From NCBI GenBank assembly GCA_028699365.1, contig JAQVUQ010000117.1, positions 1 through 7,865 of the forward strand: a stretch of 7,865 nt of DNA, written 5' to 3'. Every line of letters starts with the position of its first letter. The stretch's first letter is position 1. This DNA is from a bacterium. GTDB lineage: Bacteria > UBP13 > UBA5359. Both the position numbers and the translations under genes were made by a program. The notes beneath the pieces were generated by a model that saw nothing but the letters and a program-made list of their open reading frames with translations, was not told the DNA's origin and made no database searches. Shown here piece by piece: positions 1 to 5,547 of this stretch.

Positions 1-415
1 CGGCTACGGTACTCCCGGCGGCCACGGTTTCCACGGCTGCCTGGTAGATGGGCACGGTTCCCAGGGGTACCGGACAGGCTTCCAGTATGGCCCGGCGGAT
101 GCCGGCGATATCTCCGCCGGTGCTGAGGTCCATAAGAGCATCGGCTCCGGCATCGAGGGCTACCCTGAGCTTGGCGATTTCATCTTCCAGTCTGGGATAA
201 TCGGTGGAGGTGCCGATATTGGCATTCACCTTGGTCTTAAGACCTTTGCCTATGGCCAGAGGCTGCAGGGTCACGTGATTCATATTGGCGGGAAGGGCGA
301 TGGTGCCCTCGGCCAGCCCCTGCCTGATAATCTCGGCGTCAACGCCCTCACGGGCTGCGGCCGCCTCCATCTGCGGTGATATTCTGCCCTGACGGGCTAT
401 CTGCATCTGTGTCAT
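1..415 (-). CDS. thiC: Phosphomethylpyrimidine synthase ThiC, N-terminal 138 codons (truncated by window edge)
   Basis: ThiC is a radical SAM enzyme that rearranges aminoimidazole ribotide into HMP phosphate, the pyrimidine half of thiamine. Translating the minus strand from ATG at 415 gives a protein beginning MTQMQIARQGRISPQME, with the family motifs NMNHVTLQPLAIG, KVNANIGTS and MDLSTGGD in order over residues 45-105. It starts near the core domain without the long extension seen in some proteobacterial ThiC proteins, so it is the short bacterial form. The C-terminal CxxCxxxxC cluster motif would lie beyond the left edge. The start is supported by a GGGAG site 7 nt upstream. It also overlaps the thiG stop by 4 nt (ATGA, 412-415), which suggests translational coupling. 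It is the last visible gene of the TPP-riboswitch operon. The family call is very secure; only completeness is unknown. Confidence 0.96.
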   Translation of the reverse strand, partial: MTQMQIARQGRISPQMEAAAAREGVDAEIIRQGLAEGTIALPANMNHVTLQPLAIGKGLKTKVNANIGTSTDYPRLEDEIAKLRVALDAGADALMDLSTGGDIAGIRRAILEACPVPLGTVPIYQAAVETVAAGSTVA

Positions 416-1182
416 TTCACAACTCCCTCTTTAGGGCTGCTGGCGCTGGCCCGTTCCAGCTTGGGAATGCGTCCGGCGCTGAAAGCCAGCCGGCCGGCCC
501 TGACGCCCAGCTTCATGGCCTCGGCCATCAACGGGGGATTCTCCGCCCTGGCAATAGCCGTATTGATGAGAACGGCTGAAGCGCCCAGTTCCATGGCCAT
601 CGATGCGTCGGACGGCACTCCCAGGCCGGCATCAACCACCACCGGCACCCCGGCTCTCTCAATTATCAGGGATATGCGCGCCGGATCGCCGAAGCCGCGA
701 CCGGAGCCTATATACGAGGCCAGCGGCATAACGGTGGCCGCGCCGGCATCTTCCAGTTTGGCGGCTATTATGGGATCGTCGGTAGTGTACGGCAGGACGA
801 CAAAGCCCTCCCTGACCAGAATTCTGGTAGCCTCAAGCGTGCCGATCACGTCCGGCAGCAGCGTGGCCGGATCCGGGATAACCTCCAGTTTAATCATATC
901 CGACAATCCGGCGGCCCGCGCCAGCCTGGCCAGACGGACGGCTTCCTCGGCCGTGGTTGCCCCGGCGGTGTTGGGCAGTATGGTATAGCGATTGAGATCT
1001 ATGTGCTCCAACAGGGATTCCCCCGGTTCGTCCAGGTTCATGCGGCGCACGGCCATGGTCACTATCTCCGCCTCGGCTGCCTCCAGAGACCGGCTCATCA
1101 GGTCCATGGTAGCGTATTTGCCTGTTCCCACCATCAGCCGGTTGGAAAATTCCCTTCCGGCAATTATCAGCTTATCGTCCAT
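412..1182 (-). CDS. thiG: Thiazole synthase ThiG
   Basis: ThiG condenses deoxyxylulose 5-phosphate, dehydroglycine (2-iminoacetate) and the sulfur carried by ThiS thiocarboxylate into the thiazole phosphate of thiamine. The 256-residue protein has the normal family length and TIM-barrel motifs: the N-terminal LMVGTGKY (16-23), VRRMNLDE (45-52), LPNTAGA (69-75), the Schiff-base lysine in IKLEVIPD (K98), and the phosphate-binding end of the barrel GASAVLINTAIARAENP. The ATG at 1182 follows AAAGGAG at a 6-nt distance. thiS lies 42 nt upstream and the stop overlaps the thiC start by 4 nt, so this is a tight operon. No expected residue is missing. The call is secure. Confidence 0.98.
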   Translation of the reverse strand: MDDKLIIAGREFSNRLMVGTGKYATMDLMSRSLEAAEAEIVTMAVRRMNLDEPGESLLEHIDLNRYTILPNTAGATTAEEAVRLARLARAAGLSDMIKLEVIPDPATLLPDVIGTLEATRILVREGFVVLPYTTDDPIIAAKLEDAGAATVMPLASYIGSGRGFGDPARISLIIERAGVPVVVDAGLGVPSDASMAMELGASAVLINTAIARAENPPLMAEAMKLGVRAGRLAFSAGRIPKLERASASSPKEGVVK

Positions 1183-1224
1183 AATTTACTCCTTTAAATA
1201 CTCAATACTTCTCTTAACAGCGGC

Positions 1225-1434
1225 CTATCCTCCACCCACAAGCTGCACCAGCTCCAGTGCATCGCCCTCCTTCAATTCTCTGGAGACATGCTCCTCCCAG
1301 GAGCTGCGGTTGATGATCTCCCGATTGAATTCCACCACCACCCGGCGAGGGTCCACCTTCAACAGCTCCATCAGTCCGCCCAGCGTAGTGCCTGACGGTA
1401 CCTCCCTGTCCTGACCGTTGACGACTATTCGCAA
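1225..1434 (-). CDS. thiS: Sulfur carrier protein ThiS
   Basis: ThiS is a small ubiquitin-fold protein whose C-terminal glycine is adenylylated by ThiF and converted to a thiocarboxylate, the sulfur donor for ThiG. The 69-residue product has the usual length. It begins MRIVVNGQDREV, has a central VVVEFNREI strand and ends LVQLVGGG, giving the required C-terminal Gly-Gly. The start codon is TTG (1434-1432), supported by a strong GGAGG at 1446-1442 with 7-nt spacing; no ATG is available near the fold's first strand. It lies 74 nt downstream of the radical SAM gene and 42 nt upstream of thiG. ThiF, needed to activate it, is not in this window and may follow thiC. Confidence 0.95.
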   Translation of the reverse strand: MRIVVNGQDREVPSGTTLGGLMELLKVDPRRVVVEFNREIINRSSWEEHVSRELKEGDALELVQLVGGG

Positions 1435-1441
1435 AAACTCA

Positions 1442-1446
1442 CCTCC
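1442..1446 (-). promoter_or_regulatory. Shine-Dalgarno site that fixes the TTG start of thiS
   Basis: The minus strand reads GGGGAGGTGAGTTT directly before TTG. The GGAGG core lies 7 nt upstream of the TTG codon, the best spacing available, and explains how a non-ATG start can be used. Seen directly in the sequence. Confidence 0.85.
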
Positions 1447-1454
1447 CCGTTAAT

Positions 1455-1469
1455 GCGCTCTTCGAGCGC
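1455..1469 (-). other. Short perfect hairpin in the radical-SAM/thiS intergenic gap
   Basis: A 6-bp perfect stem (GCGCTC/GAGCGC) with a 3-nt loop sits in the 74-nt gap just upstream of the thiS ribosome-binding site. On the transcribed strand it is followed by ATTAACGGGG and not by a U-run, so it is not an intrinsic terminator. It could act as an intercistronic mRNA processing or stability element, but nothing in the sequence proves that. Confidence 0.4.
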
Positions 1470-1508
1470 GGTTGCTGGTTGTTGGTTTCGGGATTCCCAT
1501 GCAAGCCT

Positions 1509-2882
1509 TTATATAAAGACATCCCTTTCGCCTTTCTCGATCCGGGCCAGTCTATTCTCTATCAGATCCGTCACAAGCTCATCGTTTATACCGTTCAGAG
1601 CGGTACGGATTATCTCTTCTCCCCGCTCTTTCAGACCGTCATCATGATCCTGCAGGTATTCCTTGAACGTCAGCAGTGCGTTGGGCAGGCAGAAATCGCC
1701 GGTCCGGCCTTTGCCGGCCATCTTGAAAAACCGGGCTCCGGTGCGCTCGCTGCGGTAACAGGCGGTGCAGAAGCTGGGTATGCAGCCTTTGCCGCATACC
1801 GCCTCCAGCACTTCCTTCAGATTGCGATCATCGTAGACCTTGAATTGATCCACGGCGGCAGTCTCGCTGTCCTTATCCAGATAGCCTCCCGGGGACGTGC
1901 TGGAGCCTGCGCTGATCTGCGAAACGCCGGCGGTCAGGAGTTCATCGCGCATCCCGGCCGATTCTCTGGTAGTGAGGACTATTCCGGCATACGGCAGCGC
2001 CAGGCGAAGCACGGCCACTACCAGTTTGAACTGCTCATCGTCCACCGGGTAAGGTATTTTCTGCAAAGCCGCACCGGCTGCCGGGCGCAATCGGGGAACG
2101 GAAACCGTATGTGCTCCGGCTCCGAAAGACTGCCGCAAGTGGGCGATATGCTGCAGCAGGGCAAGTATTTCAAACCTGTGATCGTAAAGCCCGAAGAGAA
2201 CTCCCATACCCACATCGCCGATACCGGCCTTCATGGCCCGGTCCATAGCGGAAACGCGCCAGTTGTAATCGGACTTGCGCCCGCTGGGGTGCATAACGGC
2301 GTAGGTCTTACGATGATAGGTCTCCTGGAATATCTGGAAGACGCCGATACCGGCTTCCTGCAGCATTCTGAAATCGTCTATGGACAGGGGGGCGGCATTA
2401 ACGTGCAGGCGCCGGATATCGGCCCCGGCATAGATGGCCTGCACCGTATCGGCTATACGGGCGGCCGAAGAGAGACGTGAATGCTCCCCGCACACCAGCA
2501 GCAAACGCCTGTGTCCCATTGCCGCCAGGGCCTGTGCTTCCCGGACGGCCTCCTCCGGAGTCAGGCTGCGACGAACCGCTTCCTCGTTACCATGGCGAAA
2601 ACCGCAATAAAGACAGTTGTTGCTGCATTCGTTACTCAGATAGAGCGGCGCAAAGATCACTATGCGATCACCGTAAACTCTGCGCTTGATTCGCCCTGCC
2701 GTTTCCATAATCTGCAGGCGATCTTCTCCGGTAACCATGAGAAGATCGGCGGTATCCGCCAACCCCAGGCCGGACAACGTCTCAGCTCTCTCCAGGATAT
2801 CGCGAAGACGTGAGCCCTTAGGAGGGCGGGCCTCCTGCATAACTTCGTTTATACGACGTTCATCTATAAATAACGTATTCAT
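1509..2882 (-). CDS. hydG/thiH: HydG-type radical SAM tyrosine lyase in a thiamine operon (HydG/ThiH family; probable 2-iminoacetate source)
   Basis: This family cleaves tyrosine to p-cresol and dehydroglycine. ThiH passes dehydroglycine to ThiG; HydG further converts it to CO and cyanide for the [FeFe]-hydrogenase H-cluster. The 457-residue protein has the radical SAM Cx3Cx2C motif (C86, C90, C93, in NECSNNCLYCGF). It then has a HydG-like core, ETYHRKTYAVMHPSG followed by VGMGVLFGLYDHRFE, and GAHTVSVPRLRPA with H258. E. coli ThiH, as I recall it, has Tyr where H258 is. The C-terminal motif C372-x2-C375-x22-C398 (FCTACYR...FCLPNALLTFKEYL) is the HydG auxiliary-cluster signature. The length fits HydG and exceeds typical ThiH (about 370). 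ATG at 2882 lies 8 nt after the upstream gene's stop, with AGAGG 11 nt before it. Position in a thi operon argues for a ThiH role; sequence motifs argue for HydG. No hydE or hydF is visible here. Confidence 0.93.
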   Translation of the reverse strand: MNTLFIDERRINEVMQEARPPKGSRLRDILERAETLSGLGLADTADLLMVTGEDRLQIMETAGRIKRRVYGDRIVIFAPLYLSNECSNNCLYCGFRHGNEEAVRRSLTPEEAVREAQALAAMGHRRLLLVCGEHSRLSSAARIADTVQAIYAGADIRRLHVNAAPLSIDDFRMLQEAGIGVFQIFQETYHRKTYAVMHPSGRKSDYNWRVSAMDRAMKAGIGDVGMGVLFGLYDHRFEILALLQHIAHLRQSFGAGAHTVSVPRLRPAAGAALQKIPYPVDDEQFKLVVAVLRLALPYAGIVLTTRESAGMRDELLTAGVSQISAGSSTSPGGYLDKDSETAAVDQFKVYDDRNLKEVLEAVCGKGCIPSFCTACYRSERTGARFFKMAGKGRTGDFCLPNALLTFKEYLQDHDDGLKERGEEIIRTALNGINDELVTDLIENRLARIEKGERDVFI

Positions 2883-2890
2883 GATTCGGT

Positions 2891-3595
2891 CTACCTCTTG
2901 CCAACAGCTATGTTGCCGGGCTTAATAACCCCGGCCCATGCATCTCTTATATTACGAGCCGCCGCCTGCGGATCATCGGCCTGGAACAGAGCGCTCATAA
3001 GAGCTGCTCCGGCTGCCCCGGCTGCTGCCACCTCAGGTATTCGCTCTGCCGATATGCCGCCCAGAGCCAGCAGCGGCAGAGACAAAGCAGCATTTGCTTC
3101 CGCCAATCCGGCCGGCCCTATCCCAGCGGCACCCGGCTTGCAGGGTGTCGGATAAACCGGACTGACGGTGGCATAATCGGCATCGGCAACCTGCACCGGT
3201 TCCACGGCAGCATGTGCGGAAAAGCCTATCAGAAAGTCTCTCCCGGCCAGACGTCGCACCTCGGACGGAGGTAAAGATCCTCCCCCCAGATGCACTCCGT
3301 CAGCGCCCGCAGCCAGAGCCACATCCGCCCTGCCGTTGATCAGCAATAACGCTCCATAGCGTCTGCAGACAGGCAGCACTTGCCGGGCCAGCCTATACAG
3401 ATCAGCCGTTGTCAGTGTTTTTTCCCTCAACTGCAGGGCATCCATACCTCCAGCCAGCACGGCTTCAATGCTTTCCAGGAGATCCTTACCGTAGAGACAC
3501 CCGTCTGTTACGGCCATAAGGCAGGGCAGGCGTTTAACAGCCGATACGTTATTAGTAGTCTTACATGCAGAACCGCTCAAAAATTTCACTTCCAT
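2891..3595 (-). CDS. tenI: ThiE/TenI superfamily protein, probably thiazole tautomerase TenI (likely to be auto-annotated as ThiE)
   Basis: The superfamily is a TIM barrel that binds thiazole phosphate. ThiE joins it to the pyrimidine; TenI tautomerises the ThiG product. Numbering from ATG 3595 (234 aa), the motifs are LMAVTDG (26-32), LQLREK (54-59), LLINGRADVALAAGADGVHLG (split at 84-104), IGFSAH (123-128), YPTPCKPG (148-155) and LALGGIS (176-182). Bacillus subtilis ThiE has magnesium-binding Asp in its N-D and GQED motifs; here the positions read N87-G88 and GGS (S107), as in B. subtilis TenI (NGR and SGS). The CKPG loop is also TenI-like. It is the first gene after the TPP riboswitch and feeds a thiazole operon, as tenI does in Bacillus. 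The start is uncertain: the open frame reaches TTG 3631 inside the terminator tail, and no good Shine-Dalgarno precedes ATG 3595, TTG 3580 or ATG 3520. A bifunctional role cannot be excluded. Confidence 0.85.
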   Translation of the reverse strand: MEVKFLSGSACKTTNNVSAVKRLPCLMAVTDGCLYGKDLLESIEAVLAGGMDALQLREKTLTTADLYRLARQVLPVCRRYGALLLINGRADVALAAGADGVHLGGGSLPPSEVRRLAGRDFLIGFSAHAAVEPVQVADADYATVSPVYPTPCKPGAAGIGPAGLAEANAALSLPLLALGGISAERIPEVAAAGAAGAALMSALFQADDPQAAARNIRDAWAGVIKPGNIAVGKR

Positions 3596-3632
3596 CACAA
3601 GCAGGCCCGGTATTGGGACAAACCGGTACAAT

Positions 3633-3666
3633 AAAAAAGGCCGCTATCGAAAAAGGATGCGGGCCT
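3633..3666 (-). terminator. Riboswitch-controlled intrinsic terminator
   Basis: The minus strand forms AGGCC-(C)-GC-ATC, a 7-nt loop CTTTTTC, then GAT-(A)-GC-GGCCT, followed by an uninterrupted U-run (six A on the plus strand at 3633-3638). This is a 10-bp stem with one single-base bulge on each side. It lies directly downstream of the TPP aptamer and just before the first thi gene, so it is the expression platform. When TPP is bound it should end transcription before the operon. Confidence 0.85.
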
Positions 3667-3682
3667 CAAAAAGAGATTGCCC

Positions 3683-3765
3683 AAGGTGCATTCCCTACGC
3701 CGGTGTTAACCGGATCAGGTTCGAAGGGTGATTACTCTCAGCCCGAGGGCTCCCCCAGCATCCTT
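3683..3765 (-). ncRNA. TPP (THI element) riboswitch aptamer
   Basis: The minus strand carries the conserved THI-box landmarks in order: GGGGGAGCCC, a short P3 hairpin with a CTCG loop, GGGCTGAGAG, CACCCTTCGAACCTGATC, CGGTTAACACCGG and GCGTAGGGAA. These match the TPP-sensing aptamer. P1 can be drawn as AAGG-A-TGC (3765-3758) with GCACCTT (3689-3683), one A bulged. The terminator follows immediately and the thiamine operon comes next, so it should lower operon transcription when thiamine pyrophosphate is plentiful. Confidence 0.96.
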
Positions 3766-3794
3766 AGAGTTAATATTCGGTTCGAAACAGCCTT

Positions 3795-3823
3795 ATTATA
3801 CTGTAGCAGAGCAGGGTTTTCAA
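3795..3823 (-). promoter_or_regulatory. Near-consensus sigma-70/sigma-A promoter of the thiamine operon
   Basis: On the minus strand, TTGAAA (3823-3818) is separated by exactly 17 nt from a perfect TATAAT (3800-3795). The expected start of transcription is around 3788, about 20 nt before the riboswitch P1 strand. It therefore drives the leader RNA and the thi operon. It lies in the 89-nt space between the kinase stop codon and the aptamer. I see no clear intrinsic terminator for the kinase gene there, so some read-through from the kinase gene is possible. Confidence 0.88.
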
Positions 3824-3859
3824 GGAATTGTGCAAAACGGCAATAAAATAATGGCGGTA

Positions 3860-5374
3860 TCAGGATACTGGCAGCGTAAACCTGAAAGCACTTCCTTCGC
3901 CGGCACGGCTCTCCGCCCAGAGATCACCGCCATGGGCTTCGATAAGTTTCTTGGTAACATAAAGTCCCAAACCCAGCCCCTCAGTCCGGGCAGCCTCCCT
4001 GGTCCTGTAGAAGCGATCGAAGATATACGGCATCTCCTCTTCCGTTATACCCATACCTCTGTCAACAATGGATATCTGTAATCTTTCCGGGTATGCCTCA
4101 GTCTCAATAATCACTTTGTCGTCTGAATACTTCAAGGCATTACTGAGTAAATTGCTCATAATCCTCTCCAGACGAGCGGGATCGGCCATTACGTTCGGCA
4201 AATCCTCCTGCAGAGACAGCTCTATCCTGGAGGTATCGATCACCCCCAAAAATTGCTCCAGCAGATCTTCGATAAACCGGCTCATGTCCACCGGCTCGTG
4301 CTTGAGGTCCATGCACCCGGCACTCATGCGGGTGGCATCGACCAGATCCTGAATCATGACGTTCATGCGTCTGGCTGAGTTTATGATGGCCGAGACACTG
4401 ACTGACATAGTAGCCGTATTGATGCACTTTTCATCTTCCTGCAGGGCACGCTTAATGAGTTGAGCATGCCCCTGTATGAGGCTTAGAGGGTTTCTGAGAT
4501 CGTGAGAGACTGTATGCAGCAGATCTTCACGCTGCTGCTGCAGGTTCTGAAGAGCGGTAATATCGGTAAATGTGACTATTGCTCCAACAACACCCCTGCC
4601 TGCCGAACAGAGTGGCGCGGCACTGGCGGAAACCCAGATCTTACCGGTTTCGGGGGAATCCAGTGCCATTATCGCATTGCATACCGTCTCTCCCCGCAAA
4701 GCCCGCCGGACAGGCAGATCATCAACATTGAAAAGACGGCCGGAAGCGTCCCGGGCATCAAGCCTTGCAGCCCTTGTATTGACTTCCTCTCCGGCATAAT
4801 CATCAGAGCAGCCAAGCATTCTTTTAGCCGCAGCGTTCATTCGGACTGCCAGACCGGCGGCGTTGTATATTGCCAGGCCGTCAGCTATCGACGACAGAGC
4901 AATGTCCAGCTCCGCCGCCCAACGCTCGACCTGCTCCAGAAGCTTCAGTCGTTCTTCTTCAGCCTGCCTGAGCCTGTCTTCCGCTGTTTCCTCTGCTCCA
5001 CGGAAAATATATACGGCTCCGATTATCCTACCGCTCCTGTTGACCACCGGATCAGCACTGCCTTGAAGGCAGATCTCTTTGTCATCCGGCATAAGCAACC
5101 TGAACGTTTCATCCGTCACGATGTTCCCCTGCAGTGCCCTGCCCAGGGGAGTCTCCGCAAAAGCCATTCTGCGGCCGTCGGGATAGCGAAGACCGAGCGA
5201 CTTCGCCTGCTGATCCAAAGGCAAATCCGGCGATAAAGTTCTTCGGATAAGCTTACGTGCCGCATCGTTAATGAAAATAAGATAGCTGAAATAATCAACA
5301 ATAATTATACCTTCGGCACTTGAGGCCGCAGCCGCCTCCAGCATCAGCAGATATTCCGTTTTACTACCCTGCAT
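3860..5374 (-). CDS. Soluble PAS-PAS sensor histidine kinase
   Basis: It should autophosphorylate a histidine in response to a signal sensed by its PAS domains and pass the phosphate to an unidentified response regulator. Numbering from ATG 5374 (504 aa): a PAS-like domain at about 10-128 (EGIIIVDYFSYLIFINDAA, later IIGAVYIFRG), a charged helical linker at about 129-155, a second PAS at about 156-275 (LSSIADGLAIYNAAG to VGAIVTFTDIT), and HisKA with HTVSHDLRNPLS (H291). The ATPase domain has an N box at SNLLSNALKYS, G1 DRGMGI, F box IFDRFYRT and G2 GLGLGLYVTKKL. No hydrophobic transmembrane segment is seen, so the protein is cytoplasmic. TTG 5377 is also open, but GGAGG at 5385-5381 lies 6 nt from ATG 5374 and only 3 nt from TTG, so ATG is preferred. 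No response regulator adjoins it. The ligand is unknown. Confidence 0.93.
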   Translation of the reverse strand: MQGSKTEYLLMLEAAAASSAEGIIIVDYFSYLIFINDAARKLIRRTLSPDLPLDQQAKSLGLRYPDGRRMAFAETPLGRALQGNIVTDETFRLLMPDDKEICLQGSADPVVNRSGRIIGAVYIFRGAEETAEDRLRQAEEERLKLLEQVERWAAELDIALSSIADGLAIYNAAGLAVRMNAAAKRMLGCSDDYAGEEVNTRAARLDARDASGRLFNVDDLPVRRALRGETVCNAIMALDSPETGKIWVSASAAPLCSAGRGVVGAIVTFTDITALQNLQQQREDLLHTVSHDLRNPLSLIQGHAQLIKRALQEDEKCINTATMSVSVSAIINSARRMNVMIQDLVDATRMSAGCMDLKHEPVDMSRFIEDLLEQFLGVIDTSRIELSLQEDLPNVMADPARLERIMSNLLSNALKYSDDKVIIETEAYPERLQISIVDRGMGITEEEMPYIFDRFYRTREAARTEGLGLGLYVTKKLIEAHGGDLWAESRAGEGSAFRFTLPVS

Positions 5375-5380
5375 CAATTC

Positions 5381-5385
5381 CCTCC
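5381..5385 (-). promoter_or_regulatory. Shine-Dalgarno site of the kinase gene, favouring ATG 5374
   Basis: The minus strand reads AAAGGAGGGAATTGATG. The GGAGG core is 6 nt from ATG but only 3 nt from the in-frame TTG, so the ATG is the better start. Confidence 0.8.
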
Positions 5386-5391
5386 TTTAAT

Positions 5392-5420
5392 ATTATAACG
5401 TAATCTGTGGAAGTACGTAA
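5392..5420 (-). promoter_or_regulatory. Possible promoter of the kinase gene
   Basis: A perfect TATAAT -10 box lies at 5397-5392 on the minus strand. The 17-nt-spaced -35 position (5420-5415) reads TTACGT, a poor match. Transcription would start only about 10 nt before the ribosome-binding site, giving a very short leader. The weak -35 suggests an activator or a modest promoter. Confidence 0.5.
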
Positions 5421-5473
5421 ATGAAGCTACGGTCAGGGTTGCTTATATGGCTTTGCTGGCCACCAACCCATGG

Positions 5474-5529
5474 TAGGGGTCAATCCTTTACTTTTAACAT
5501 TGATGTTAAAAGTAAAGGATTGACCCCTA
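5474..5529. repeat. Perfect 27-bp inverted repeat with 2-nt centre (REP/MITE-like palindrome)
   Basis: The arms at 5474-5500 and 5503-5529 are exact reverse complements around the dinucleotide TG. Each arm runs from TAGGGGTCAATCC at its outer end to TTTTAACAT at its centre. A GTAG tetranucleotide occurs at the left foot (5473-5476), resembling the tetranucleotide beside REP palindromes recognised by Y1/RAYT transposases. The repeat sits 18 nt beyond the stop codon of the upstream gene. Neither transcribed strand has a U-run after the hairpin, so it is not a standard intrinsic terminator. No transposase is present. The REP/MITE label is inference; the repeat itself is seen directly. Confidence 0.75.
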
Positions 5530-5541
5530 TAGACCCCTATA
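5522..5541. repeat. Tandem 10-mer GACCCCTATA x2 at the edge of the inverted repeat
   Basis: GACCCCTATA occurs twice with no gap, at 5522-5531 and 5532-5541. The first copy overlaps the outer end of the right arm of the large inverted repeat. It may be a scar of insertion, slippage or a degenerate target duplication. The copies are exact, so the observation is certain but its origin is not. Confidence 0.7.
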
Positions 5542-5547
5542 CGAAGT

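Noticed and set aside
1479-2480. Plus-strand open frame of 333 codons
   Set aside because: It lies wholly antisense to the radical SAM gene, whose motifs are unmistakable. Its translation shows no recognisable domain and it is explained by codon bias on the opposite strand.
3771-3859. Possible small ORF between the kinase and the riboswitch
   Set aside because: The interval is filled by the operon promoter and the leader start; no start codon with a ribosome-binding site is present.
4502-5236. Plus-strand open frame of 244 codons
   Set aside because: It is antisense to the histidine kinase, is rich in low-complexity Ser/Arg/Cys and has no family resemblance.
5474-5529. Inverted repeat read as a bidirectional intrinsic terminator
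   Set aside because: No run of U follows the hairpin on either strand, and the perfect 27-bp stem is much longer than normal terminators. Transcription stopping there is possible but not shown.
5375-5547. Possible small gene or CRISPR-like repeats in the 173-nt intergenic region
   Set aside because: Apart from the palindrome, the tandem 10-mer and the promoter-like site, there is no open frame with a ribosome-binding site and no spaced repeats.
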